Shown: positions 46,573-54,544 of the stretch, piece after piece
How the letters are laid out: every line of letters starts with the position of its first letter
Position numbering within the stretch: position 1 is the first letter of the stretch
Assembly (NCBI RefSeq): GCF_016924645.1
Contig: NZ_JAFFJV010000001.1
Location: 522,211-586,210, forward strand
Direction of reading: 5' to 3'
Source of the DNA: Rufibacter psychrotolerans
Lineage (GTDB): Bacteria; Bacteroidota; Bacteroidia; Cytophagales; Hymenobacteraceae
Length of the DNA stretch: 64,000 bases
The notes under the pieces: generated by a model
What the model saw: the letters and a program-made list of their open reading frames with translations, nothing else
Told to the model about the DNA's origin: nothing
Database searches by the model: none
Position numbers and translations under genes: made by a program

Positions 46573-48579
46573 ATGAAGAAGTTTGTGAAGTCACTTCCTG
46601 CCTGTTTCCCCGCCGCCTTTCTGCTGCTCGCGCTGGCAAACGGCCCCCATACGCAGGCGCAGGTTTTGCCCTTCAAAGGGCAGACGGTGTACAACGCCTA
46701 CCTGGTGCGGCACCTGCACGAAGCCTATGACCAACGCCGCGCCGCGTTGGAGCAGGCCTTGGCTTCTCCGGCGCAAATGCAGGCTTACCAGGCCAAAGTC
46801 AAAGAGGAATATCTGCGCGTTTTGGGCACGTTTCCGCAGAAACAGCCCCTAAACGCCAGGATTACCCGCACCATCAAACAAAACGGCTTTAGGGTGGAGA
46901 ACCTCACCTATGAGAGCCGCCCCAACCACCATGTAACCGCCAACCTGTATATCCCGGAGGGCAAGGGTCCGTTTCCGGCGGTGCTGCTCCTAAACGGGCA
47001 CGAAATGACGGCCAAGGCCACGGAGTCTTACCAGAAAACCGCCCGGCTGTTCGCCACGCACGGCTTTGTGGTGCTGTCGGTAGACCCTTTCTCGCAGGGC
47101 GAGCGCGTGCAGCTGACCGATGCCGCCGGCAAGACCCTCACCCGCGGAGCCACCACCGAGCACACCCTGCTCAACGCCGGCGCCAACCTGGTGGGCACCA
47201 GCGTAGCCGCCTACATGCTGTGGGACAACGTGCGGGGGCTGGATTACCTGGAAACCCGCCCCGAGGTGGACAAAACCCGTTTCGGGGCCATCGGAAACTC
47301 GGGGGGCGGCACCCAGACCATTTATCTCACCGCGTTTGACGACCGCATCAAGGCCGCCGCGCCCTGCAGCTATTTCACCCAGCGGGAGCGCTACATAGAG
47401 GTGGCCGGCTCGCAGGACGGCTGCCAGTACATGCCCGGCGAAGGCAACCTGGAAATGGCCGATTTCATCATCGCGGCGGCTCCCAAGCCAGTCCTGGTGC
47501 TGGCTGGCGAGAATGATTTCGTAGACCACCGGGGCACCCTGCAGGGCTTCAAAGAACTGCAGCAGGTGTACCGCACCCTGCAGCAACCCACTAAAGTAGA
47601 GCTGTTTGTCTGGCCAGATGGGCACGGCATCTCCCAACCCAAGCGCGAGGTGGCGGTCACCTGGTTCCGGAAATGGTTCTATCAGGACGATACCCCCATC
47701 AAAGAAGGCAACATCGGCAGCCTGCCCGAGAAAGACCTCCTGGCCACTCCCTCGGGGCAGGTAAACACCGCCTTTGCGCAGGAAGCCACCGTGCAGGCCC
47801 TAAACCAGCGCCGGTTTCAGGACTTGGCCCGTGAACGCCAGGCGTTTTTAGCCCAGCAAGACAAAACGGCCCTGAAAACCAAGGTGCGCGAGGTCATCGG
47901 GCTGCAGCTGAACTCTACTCCCGTTTTCACCGAGGTAACGGACGCCAGCCTGGGCAAAGGGTACCGGCTGGAAAAACGGGTCCTGATGCGAACCGGCGAA
48001 CTGCCGGTGCCGGCCATGGTCTACACTCCCACCGGCAAGGGCAAACCCTCCAGGATTAGGGTGCATCTTACCGATAAGGAAAAAGGCAAGGAAAGCCTGG
48101 CCAAGAACGACAGCCTGATCCAAAAGGAAATGGCGGCCGGCACCATTCTGGTCTTTGCCGATCTGCGCGGGGTAGGGGAAACCAAAGACGACCCCAAGCT
48201 CAACGACGCCAAATACTGGAGCAGTGAATACCGCAACGCGGTGCTGAGCCTGCACCTGAAACGGCCCTTGCTGGGCCAACGGGTGCAGGATGTGGTCACG
48301 CTGCTGGATTACCTGAAGGCGCAGCAAGGCTGGGAAAACCTGCCGGTGCACCTGGAGGCGGAGGGCGTGTACGGCCCGGTGGTCACGCATGCGGCCTTCC
48401 TGGATGAGCGCATCACGCAGGCCACCATCGGCAACGCCATCACCACCTATGAGGCGTACCTGCGCAACCCGCTGCAGAAAGACATGTACTCCAACGTGGT
48501 GCAGGGAATCCTGCAGTACTATGACCTGCCCGACCTGGTCAAGCAGAGCGCGGGCCGCATTAAACAAACCCAACTATGA
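46573..48579 (+). CDS. Two-domain acetyl-xylan-esterase-like alpha/beta hydrolase
   Basis: Exported enzyme, probably removing acetyl or methyl groups from pectic sugars. Signal peptide within the first 29 residues (PAAFLLLALANGPHTQAQ). Domain 1 (about residues 75-375) is an active alpha/beta hydrolase: the nucleophile elbow GNSGGG near residue 242, VLAGENDFVD for the acidic residue and WPDGHGIS for His. Domain 2 (about 380-668) looks like a second hydrolase fold, but where the elbow should be it reads EAEGVYGPV, with no Ser, so it is probably inactive. Operator at 46507 places it in the pectin regulon. Substrate not certain. Confidence 0.8.
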   Translation: MKKFVKSLPACFPAAFLLLALANGPHTQAQVLPFKGQTVYNAYLVRHLHEAYDQRRAALEQALASPAQMQAYQAKVKEEYLRVLGTFPQKQPLNARITRTIKQNGFRVENLTYESRPNHHVTANLYIPEGKGPFPAVLLLNGHEMTAKATESYQKTARLFATHGFVVLSVDPFSQGERVQLTDAAGKTLTRGATTEHTLLNAGANLVGTSVAAYMLWDNVRGLDYLETRPEVDKTRFGAIGNSGGGTQTIYLTAFDDRIKAAAPCSYFTQRERYIEVAGSQDGCQYMPGEGNLEMADFIIAAAPKPVLVLAGENDFVDHRGTLQGFKELQQVYRTLQQPTKVELFVWPDGHGISQPKREVAVTWFRKWFYQDDTPIKEGNIGSLPEKDLLATPSGQVNTAFAQEATVQALNQRRFQDLARERQAFLAQQDKTALKTKVREVIGLQLNSTPVFTEVTDASLGKGYRLEKRVLMRTGELPVPAMVYTPTGKGKPSRIRVHLTDKEKGKESLAKNDSLIQKEMAAGTILVFADLRGVGETKDDPKLNDAKYWSSEYRNAVLSLHLKRPLLGQRVQDVVTLLDYLKAQQGWENLPVHLEAEGVYGPVVTHAAFLDERITQATIGNAITTYEAYLRNPLQKDMYSNVVQGILQYYDLPDLVKQSAGRIKQTQL

Positions 48580-48974
48580 AATTAGAACATTTCGCCCTTA
48601 ACGTGGAAGCCCCCCTGGCCATGGCCGATTGGTACACCCAGCACCTGGGCATGCGGGTCATCCGGCAAATGCAGGAGGCGCCCTACACCACCTTCCTGGC
48701 CGATGACAGCGGCCGCATCATGGTGGAGATCTACCTGAACCCGCCCGGCGAAGTGCCGCCGTACCGAACCATGGACCCGCTGCAGGTGCACCTGGCGTTC
48801 GTGTCAGAGAACCCGGCCGCCGACCAGGAGCGCCTGTGCGCCGCCGGGGCCACCCTGGTCTCTGACCAGCACCTGGCCGATGGCTCGCACCTGGTGATGC
48901 TCCGCGATCCCTGGGGCCTGGCCCTGCAGCTCTGCAAACGCGGCTCGGCCATGCTGGCCCGGGTAGAATGGTAG
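48576..48974 (+). CDS. VOC-family (glyoxalase/dioxygenase fold) protein
   Basis: Small cytoplasmic metalloprotein, 132 residues, with two beta-alpha-beta-beta-beta modules. Metal ligands can be placed at His in LEHFALNV, Glu in RIMVEIYLNP, His in LQVHLAFV and possibly one more in MLRDPWGLALQLC. Its ATG overlaps the esterase stop (ATGA), so translation is coupled. Reaction unknown; the DPWG(L) motif recalls glyoxalase-like and fosfomycin-resistance-like members, but the pectin operon context suggests a sugar or acyl by-product instead. Confidence 0.82.
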   Translation: MKLEHFALNVEAPLAMADWYTQHLGMRVIRQMQEAPYTTFLADDSGRIMVEIYLNPPGEVPPYRTMDPLQVHLAFVSENPAADQERLCAAGATLVSDQHLADGSHLVMLRDPWGLALQLCKRGSAMLARVEW

Positions 48975-49031
48975 GCCTCTGCTTACGCAAGAAACCGGAG
49001 CTGCCCATGAACCAGGCGCGGGGCTGCCATG

Positions 49032-49067
49032 GTTTTGGGGCTATTTTTGTGAAAACGCCCTAAAAAC
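49032..49067. repeat. 36-bp intergenic palindrome, copy 18
   Basis: GTTTTGGGGCTATTTT, centre TGTG, right arm ending GCCCTAAAAAC; 11 of 16 pair. It lies in the gap between the VOC gene and the CE12 gene. Confidence 0.78.
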
Positions 49068-49182
49068 CGCCTCGGGCCGTCCGCTACGTGAAAGGCCCCT
49101 TGTTTTAGCACCCGACTCCTTCGCGTAATTTGAATAGGCTTTCCCGGTGTACGGTAGCCATGTTTTTTTAATCTGTTTGACT

Positions 49183-49944
49183 ATGAAGCGTTTTGCATCA
49201 CTTTTTCTGGGCGTTTGCTGCCTGGGGCTTATGTCGTTTCTGGCGTACAAGAAACAGCCCATCACGGTGTACCTGATCGGGGACTCCACCATGTCCATCA
49301 AAGAGACCAAAGCCTACCCCGAAACGGGCTGGGGCATGCCGTTCAAGTATTTCTTTGACAGCAGCGTAACCGTGGAAAACCACGCCAAAAACGGCCGCAG
49401 CACCCGCACGTTCATTGAAGAAGGGCTGTGGCAGCCCGTGGCCTCGTCCATGAAGGCCGGCGATTACCTGTTCATCCAGTTCGGGCATAACGACGAGGTA
49501 CCTACCAAGAAGAGCTACACCCCCGAGGCCGCTTACCGGGCCAACCTGGAGCGGTTTATTACAGAGGCCCGGAAGAAAAACGTGACGCCCATCCTCATCA
49601 CGCCCGCTGCCCGCCGTAAGTTTGACGCCGCCGGCAACATGGAGGAAACCCACGCGGTGTACTCGGGCATTGTCCGTACCGTGGCCCAGCAGCAGAAAGT
49701 AGCCCTGGTGGACCTGGACCGCAAAAGCCAGGCCCTGCTGCAAAAGCTGGGTCCCGAGGCCTCCAAGCTCCTGTTTGTGCACCTCCAACCCCAGGAACAC
49801 CCCAACTACCCGCAAGGCAAGGTAGACGACACCCACTTTAACGAACTGGGTGCCCGCGAGATGGCCCAGCTCGTGCTGGCCGAACTAAGAGCCCAGAAAG
49901 TAGACCTGCTGGAAAGGCTGGTAAAACCACAGGTAAAGCAGTAA
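49183..49944 (+). CDS. Rhamnogalacturonan acetylesterase, CE12/SGNH type (copy 2)
   Basis: Second CE12-type esterase, 253 residues from the ATG at 49183 (MKRFASLFLGVCCLGLMSFL), which gives a signal peptide; an upstream in-frame ATG at 49147 adds 12 residues of low quality. SGNH blocks: VYLIGDSTMSIKE, NGRSTRTFIEEGLW, FIQFGHNDEVPTKK and VDDTHFNELGAREMAQLV. It resembles copy 1 at 36982 in all blocks but diverges between them. Gene order suggests it follows the esterase/VOC pair. Confidence 0.9.
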   Translation: MKRFASLFLGVCCLGLMSFLAYKKQPITVYLIGDSTMSIKETKAYPETGWGMPFKYFFDSSVTVENHAKNGRSTRTFIEEGLWQPVASSMKAGDYLFIQFGHNDEVPTKKSYTPEAAYRANLERFITEARKKNVTPILITPAARRKFDAAGNMEETHAVYSGIVRTVAQQQKVALVDLDRKSQALLQKLGPEASKLLFVHLQPQEHPNYPQGKVDDTHFNELGAREMAQLVLAELRAQKVDLLERLVKPQVKQ

Positions 49945-49986
49945 CACCCTGTTAACCCTTTGCCATAAGCTTTTTACTGTTTACCG

Positions 49987-50239
49987 CTGGCGCGAGCCTC
50001 CGGCTCGTGTCCGCACGCATTGCGGAATAGAATCGATTCCCGTTTTCCAGACAGCTCGTGCTCTGGCTTCCCTCCATGGAGGCCAAACCCTCGTTGTCGT
50101 CTTGGAGAGAGCTTACGGGCGAGCTAGAAAGTCATGGGAGAAACGTTTCTACCGGTTGCTCACCAGGCGCTTTCAGGAGGACAACCTGAGGAGGAGCGTT
50201 CTGGAATGCGTGCGGACACGAGCTACAAGCTCGCGCCAG
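49987..50239. repeat. Nested inverted-repeat element with outer 35-bp arms
   Basis: Outer arms 49987-50021 (CTGGCGCGAGCCTCCGGCTC then GTGTCCGCACGCATT) and 50205-50239 (AATGCGTGCGGACACGAGC then TACAAGCTCGCGCCAG) are near complements. A degenerate copy of the 89-bp element lies inside (50094-50184). The structure suggests insertion of one repeat family into another. Confidence 0.75.
50094..50184. repeat. 89-bp inverted-repeat element, copy 3 (degenerate)
   Basis: TTGTCGTCTTGGAGAGAGCT at the left and a right end CTTTCAGGAGGACAA. The interior GGGCGAGCTAGAA matches copy 1 exactly, which ties them to one family. Confidence 0.65.
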
Positions 50240-50377
50240 CGAAGGCTCGCGTCCGCGAAGGACCAGTGATGGAACCTCCCGCCAGCGGGGTAGATTTCAT
50301 CCTCCCAGGCAGGCTGAATGCAGCATGATCTCGTAAATACCATTGCTACTGCGCCCTTCTTGATTCAACCGGCGGCC

Positions 50378-50413
50378 CTTTTTGGCCCGTTTTCCTGAAA
50401 TCAGCCCTTAAAC
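50378..50413. repeat. 36-bp intergenic palindrome, copy 19
   Basis: CTTTTTGGCCCGTTTT, centre CCTG, right arm ending GCCCTTAAAC. Ends 22 bp before the LamG-like gene. First base C; 10 of 16 pair. Confidence 0.65.
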
Positions 50414-50435
50414 GCTTGCTCTATTTTTCTCTGCT

Positions 50436-51113
50436 ATGAAACCTGTTACTTTTTCTCTTTTCTTTCTGCTGGCCACCTGTTGGTTGGCTTCCTGCGCGGT
50501 ACAAAAGCCGGTGCAGTGGCCCCTGGAATCGCTCACTTCGGTAGGGGGGCACCCCACCCAGGTGTTGGGGAATCCTAAGGTGGTGCAGGGCCAGGGAGGA
50601 GCGCAGGCGGTGGCTTTTGACGGACAAGCCGATGGTTTGCTGGTAGACCACAACCCCATTGCCGGCGCCGAGGAGTTCTCCATTGAGGTGGTCTTCAAAC
50701 CCAATGCGGCCTGGCCTGCCAACGTGGAGCAACGGTTTCTGCACATTGAGGACCTGGGCACCGGACAGCGCCGCCTTCTGTTTGAACTGCGCCTGAACAA
50801 CCGCAACCAGTGGTACGCCGACTTCTTCCTGCGCACCGAGAACAAGGCGCTGACCCTGATTGACTCCACCAAGACGCACCCGGTAGGCGAGTGGGCCACC
50901 ATGACGCTCACCTACAAAGACAAGCAACTGAAAGGCTACGTAAACGGCAAACTGGAGCTTTCCGGCGAAATTGAGTACCTGCCCATCCCGGCCTCGGCCA
51001 AGACCTCCATCGGCACCCGCATGGACAAACGCTCCTGGTTCAACGGCCAGATCCAAAGCATAAGGGTCTGGAAAACCGCCCTGCAGCCCAAGAAGTATTC
51101 TGATATTCTGTAG
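50436..51113 (+). CDS. LamG/concanavalin-A-like lipoprotein
   Basis: Exported lipoprotein (LATCWLASCAVQKP) of 225 residues consisting of one concanavalin-A-like beta-sandwich. Typical LamG-like features are AFDGQADGLLVDHNPI near residue 62, FSIEVVFKPN and GTRMDKRSWFNGQIQSIRVW at the end. Such domains bind or hydrolyse glycans; no catalytic residues are evident. Position at the right end of the pectin gene group suggests a carbohydrate-binding or small hydrolase role, which is inference. Confidence 0.82.
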   Translation: MKPVTFSLFFLLATCWLASCAVQKPVQWPLESLTSVGGHPTQVLGNPKVVQGQGGAQAVAFDGQADGLLVDHNPIAGAEEFSIEVVFKPNAAWPANVEQRFLHIEDLGTGQRRLLFELRLNNRNQWYADFFLRTENKALTLIDSTKTHPVGEWATMTLTYKDKQLKGYVNGKLELSGEIEYLPIPASAKTSIGTRMDKRSWFNGQIQSIRVWKTALQPKKYSDIL

Positions 51114-51200
51114 GAAAGGCTTGCAAAACTTTTCCTTGTTCGGCTCCCCGGATGCGTATACGCTAAGGGGCGGAGTTCTATAGCTTTGTGCTAGCCTGAT

Positions 51201-51256
51201 CAAAAGCGTCGTTTGGGAGTTATTTTCTGTAAAATGGCTCCCAAACGACGCTTTTG
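51201..51256 (+). terminator. Extended 36-bp palindrome (copy 20) acting as a hairpin after the LamG gene
   Basis: Core 51211-51246 (GTTTGGGAGTTATTTT to GGCTCCCAAAC, 14 of 16 paired). A further 10 bp pair perfectly outside it (CAAAAGCGTC with GACGCTTTTG), giving a very long stem. The run CTTTTGGTTT after it is a weak T tract. Confidence 0.75.
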
Positions 51257-51264
51257 GTTTCACA

Positions 51265-51320
51265 CCCTCGCTCGCCTCCGGCGAGTGTGTGCTATCTGGC
51301 GGCGTCTCGCCGCAATGCGG
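51265..51320. repeat. GC-rich palindromic repeat, copy 1
   Basis: CCCTCGCTCGCCTCCGGCGA, then GTGTGTGCTATCTGGCGGCG, then TCTCGCCGCAATG. Two further copies follow at 51413 and, inverted, 51491. Confidence 0.8.
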
Positions 51321-51412
51321 GAAATGTAAACGGCTTCTTACCAAATAAGCCCAAGGTGAAGACTTTCCTAGAGGCAAAAGCTACTCCTTCAAAGCCCCGT
51401 GCCAACAAACTT

Positions 51413-51467
51413 CCCTCGCTCGCCTCCGGCGAGTGTGAGCTATTAGGCGGCCTCTGGCCGCGTTGCA
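51413..51467. repeat. GC-rich palindromic repeat, copy 2
   Basis: Same opening CCCTCGCTCGCCTCCGGCGA as copy 1, then GTGTGAGCTATTAGGCGGCC. It forms a large inverted repeat with copy 3. Confidence 0.8.
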
Positions 51468-51490
51468 GAACATTTTATTGCAGTTCCCCA

Positions 51491-51539
51491 GCGGCGAGAC
51501 GCCGCCCGATAGCTCACACTCGCCGGAGGCGAGCGAGGG
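51491..51539. repeat. GC-rich palindromic repeat, copy 3 (inverted)
   Basis: Reverse complement of the family: GCGGCGAGACGCCGCCCGAT, then AGCTCACACTCGCCGGAGGC, then GAGCGAGGG. Pairs with copy 2 across a loop of about 23 bp. Confidence 0.8.
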
Positions 51540-51566
51540 TTTCAAGAGTGTGAAAACTAAGGAGTC

Positions 51567-51602
51567 GTTTGGGAGCTATTTGCTGCAAAATGGCTCCAAA
51601 TC
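51567..51602. repeat. 36-bp intergenic palindrome, copy 21
   Basis: GTTTGGGAGCTATTTG to GGCTCCAAATC; 12 of 16 pair. Very similar to copy 20, so the two flank the GC-rich repeats as a near-direct duplicate. Confidence 0.8.
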
Positions 51603-51626
51603 GACACTTTTGTTAAGGCAGGCGCA

Positions 51627-51690
51627 AAACCCAAGAAGGCGTTTTAGGGCAGATTTCGATAGAACTGCCCTAAAACGCCTTCTTGGGTTT
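51627..51690 (-). terminator. Terminator of fbp formed by an extended 36-bp palindrome (copy 22)
   Basis: Core 51641-51676 (GTTTTAGGGCAGATTT to CTGCCCTAAAAC, 14 of 16 paired). Outside it 14 more bp pair perfectly (AAACCCAAGAAGGC with GCCTTCTTGGGTTT). On the minus strand it is followed by TTTT, 14 bp beyond the fbp stop. Confidence 0.88.
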
Positions 51691-51704
51691 ACTTCGGTTT
51701 CGGC

Positions 51705-52694
51705 TTACAAAGTCATATACTTCCGCACTTTGTCAATCATCTCAGAGGAGCCAATGACCAAGGGGCAGCGCTCGTGGAGCTCGGCAGGGGATTTGTCCAG
51801 GATGCGTTCAATGCCGTCGGTGGCCTGGCCGCCGGCCTGTTCGGCGATGAAGGCCAGAGGGTTGCACTCGTAGAGCAGGCGCAGCTTGCCGGTTTTGTTT
51901 TTGGAGGATCCCGGATAGAAGTAGATGCCGCCCTTCAGCAGGTTCCGATGGAAATCGGCCACCAGGGAGCCGATGTAGCGGGAGGAGTATTTCTGTTCCT
52001 TGCAGAAGGCCAGGTAGTTCTGGATGCCCAGGGGGAAATCGCTCACGTTGGCCTCGTTGCAGGAGTACTGCTTGCCTTTCTCGGGGATTTTCATGTCGGG
52101 GTGCGAGAGGAAGAACTCGCCCAGCGAAGGCTCATAGGTGAAGCCGTTCACGCCGCAGCCGGTGGTGTAGACCAGCAGGGTGGAGGCGCCGTACAGAATG
52201 TAGCCCGCGGCCACCTGCTGGGTGCCTTTCTGCAGGCAGTCTTCCAGGGTACCGTCCTGCCCGCCATCGGAGAGGCGGCGGTAAATCCCGAAGATGGTGC
52301 CGGTGGGAATGTTCACGTCAATGTTGGAGGAACCGTCCAGGGGGTCCATGGCCACAATGTACTTGGCGTGGCAGTTGCCCGTATGAATCGGTTCTTCCTC
52401 TTCCTCAGACACAATGGTGCACACTTCGCCGCCGTTGCGCAGGGCCCTGATGAAGCGGATGTTGGCAATCACGTCCAGCTTCTGCTGGTCCTCGCCCTGC
52501 ACGTTCTGCTGCCCAAACTTGCCCATGGTGTCCTGGTCGGCGCGGCTGATCTCGCGGCTCACAATCTTGGCCGCCAGGGCAATGTCTCTCAACAACTGTG
52601 ACAACTCACCGGTGGCAAAAGGGAAGTCTTCCTGCTTTCGCATGATAAACCGGTCCAGGGTGGTTCCAACGGGAAGGGCTAATGCATCATTCAT
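51705..52694 (-). CDS. fbp: Fructose-1,6-bisphosphatase, class 1
   Basis: Removes the 1-phosphate of fructose-1,6-bisphosphate in gluconeogenesis, needed for growth on pyruvate and triose from uronates. The 329-residue cytoplasmic protein has the metal-site motifs EEEEEPIH and [20 protein letters not shown] (DPLDGSSN is the class 1 signature), plus [10 protein letters not shown] and [19 protein letters not shown]. Its position beside uxaA fits the metabolism of the locus, although it has its own terminator and no LacI-type operator. Confidence 0.95.
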   Translation of the reverse strand: MNDALALPVGTTLDRFIMRKQEDFPFATGELSQLLRDIALAAKIVSREISRADQDTMGKFGQQNVQGEDQQKLDVIANIRFIRALRNGGEVCTIVSEEEEEPIHTGNCHAKYIVAMDPLDGSSNIDVNIPTGTIFGIYRRLSDGGQDGTLEDCLQKGTQQVAAGYILYGASTLLVYTTGCGVNGFTYEPSLGEFFLSHPDMKIPEKGKQYSCNEANVSDFPLGIQNYLAFCKEQKYSSRYIGSLVADFHRNLLKGGIYFYPGSSKNKTGKLRLLYECNPLAFIAEQAGGQATDGIERILDKSPAELHERCPLVIGSSEMIDKVRKYMTL

Positions 52695-52760
52695 GGGATG
52701 AGATAGGTAAAGGTTTGATCGTGAATAAATTAGGTTTGGATAAAATTCAGTATTGAAAAT

Positions 52761-52824
52761 AAAAAGCCCCGTGCCTCCATCTCAGATGCCCTCGCAAAGC
52801 GGAAATGAAATGAGGTACGGGGCT
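52761..52824 (-). terminator. Intrinsic terminator after uxaA
   Basis: In the minus direction AGCCCCGTACCTC pairs with GAGGCACGGGGCT over a loop of about 37 nt and is followed by TTTTTATTTT. It lies 53 bp beyond the uxaA stop and ahead of fbp. Confidence 0.82.
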
Positions 52825-52876
52825 CACTTTTACGGGTGAACTACTGGCCTTTTGCCAGTCTTATGCCTCCGGCAGC

Positions 52877-54523
52877 TTACAATGACACGCCGCGTTTCCA
52901 CGGAATGAAGTCGTCTTGCTGCAGGATTTTCTCTTTTACTTCAATGCGGCCGCTGGCTACCTCAATGATGAAGTCCAGCACGTCCTCGCCCATTTCCTCA
53001 ATGGTTTTCTCGCCAGAGATCACGGGGCCGGTATCAATGTCAATGATATCGGGCATGCGCTCAGCCAACTTGGTGTTGGACGAGATCTTGATCACCGGGG
53101 CGATGGGGTTACCAGTGGGCGTGCCCAAACCGGTGGTGAACAGCACAATGTTGGTGCCGGCACCTACTAGCGCAGTGGTACACTCCACGTCGTTGCCCGG
53201 AGTGCAGAGCAGGTTCAGGCCCGGCTTGGTGGCGTATTCCGGGTAGTCCAGCACGTCCACAATAGGGGAGGTACCGCCTTTCTTAGCGGCCCCGGCCGAT
53301 TTAATGGCGTCGGTGATCAGACCGTCGCGGATGTTGCCCGGGCTGGGGTTCATGTCAAACCCAGAGCCTACCGCCTCGGCCGAAGCCGCATACGCACGCA
53401 TCAGGGACGCGAAACGGTCAGCCGATTCCTCGGTCTCGCAGCGGTTGATGAGCTCCTGCTCCACGCCGCACAGTTCTGGGAACTCAGACAGGATGGTTTT
53501 GCCGCCCAGGGCCACCAGAATGTCTGAGGTATGCCCAATGGCCGGGTTGGCCGAGATGCCCGAGAATCCGTCTGACCCGCCGCACTCCAGCCCGATGGAG
53601 AGTTTGCTCAACGGGGCCGGCTGGCGCTTCAGTTTGTCGGCCTCAATCAGCCCCAGGAAGGTCTGGCGGATGGCCTTGGACATCATTTCTTCCTCGGTGC
53701 CTTCTTTCTGCTGCTCCAATACAATGAGGGGCTTGGAGAAATTAGGGTTGAGGGCTTTGATCTTATTTTCCAGGATGCTCACCTGCGCGTTCTGGCAACC
53801 CAGGCTCAACACGGTGGCCCCAGCCACGTTAGGGTGGTGGATGTAGTCGGCCAGCAGGGCGCAGAGCATGTCTGAGTCTTGCCGGGTGCCGCCGCAGCCG
53901 CCCTGGTGGGTCAGGAACTTGATGCCGTCCACGTTTTCAAACACGCGGCGCTGGGCAGGGGCTTTGGTTTTCTGCAGGGTGAGGGTCTCAATGGCCTCGG
54001 TGTTGCCGGTCTGGTACATTTCCACCATCTGCTGCACATACGACTTGTACACATCGCGCTGCCCGAAGCCCAGCTCGTCCAGGAAGGCCTGCTTGATAAT
54101 GTCCACGTTGCGGTTCTCGCAGAACACCATGGGAATCACCAGCCAGAAGTTGGCGGTCCCCACCTGGCCGTCGGCGCGGTGGTAGCCCATGAAGGTGCGG
54201 TTCGCCCACTTAGACACGTCTGGAGCCTGCCAGCCAATGGTCTTAGTCTTGCCGGTGAAGCCGTGCACCTGGTGTTTCACATTGCTGGTGGTGAGCACGC
54301 CCCCCACGGGGATGTCACTAACCGCTTTGCCCACCAAAGACCCGTACATGAGGATCTCGTCGCCGGCGGCAAGGGGCTTCTGGGCAAACTTGTGCTTTGC
54401 CTGAACGTCGTCTACCAACACAATGGAGGCGCCGTCATAGGTAACCGTCTCGCCTTTCTTCAAATCCGTGAGTGCTACCAGCACATTGTCATTCGGATGG
54501 ATCTTTAATATTCTGTGTAACAT
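52877..54523 (-). CDS. uxaA: Altronate dehydratase
   Basis: Dehydrates D-altronate to 2-keto-3-deoxygluconate. The start at 54523 (MLHRILKIHPNDNVLVALTD) gives 549 residues; the frame extends to 54568 but would translate the operator. N-terminal SAF-like domain (residues 1-100, with GGVLTTSNVKHQVHGFTGKT) and the large UxaA catalytic domain with FLTHQGGCGGTRQDSDML, IGLECGGSDGFSGISANPAI and CTPGNDVECTTALVGAGTN, which include the iron-liganding cysteines. It completes the galacturonate route although it is 40 kb from the other uxa genes. Confidence 0.95.
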   Translation of the reverse strand: MLHRILKIHPNDNVLVALTDLKKGETVTYDGASIVLVDDVQAKHKFAQKPLAAGDEILMYGSLVGKAVSDIPVGGVLTTSNVKHQVHGFTGKTKTIGWQAPDVSKWANRTFMGYHRADGQVGTANFWLVIPMVFCENRNVDIIKQAFLDELGFGQRDVYKSYVQQMVEMYQTGNTEAIETLTLQKTKAPAQRRVFENVDGIKFLTHQGGCGGTRQDSDMLCALLADYIHHPNVAGATVLSLGCQNAQVSILENKIKALNPNFSKPLIVLEQQKEGTEEEMMSKAIRQTFLGLIEADKLKRQPAPLSKLSIGLECGGSDGFSGISANPAIGHTSDILVALGGKTILSEFPELCGVEQELINRCETEESADRFASLMRAYAASAEAVGSGFDMNPSPGNIRDGLITDAIKSAGAAKKGGTSPIVDVLDYPEYATKPGLNLLCTPGNDVECTTALVGAGTNIVLFTTGLGTPTGNPIAPVIKISSNTKLAERMPDIIDIDTGPVISGEKTIEEMGEDVLDFIIEVASGRIEVKEKILQQDDFIPWKRGVSL

Positions 54524-54544
54524 ATCTTTTAACAGATAGAATGT

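Noticed and set aside
50030..50039. GAATCGATTC, similar to the centre of the LacI-type operators.
   Set aside because: It lacks the flanking GC/GC (two core mismatches), lies inside a repeat element and is not close to a gene start.
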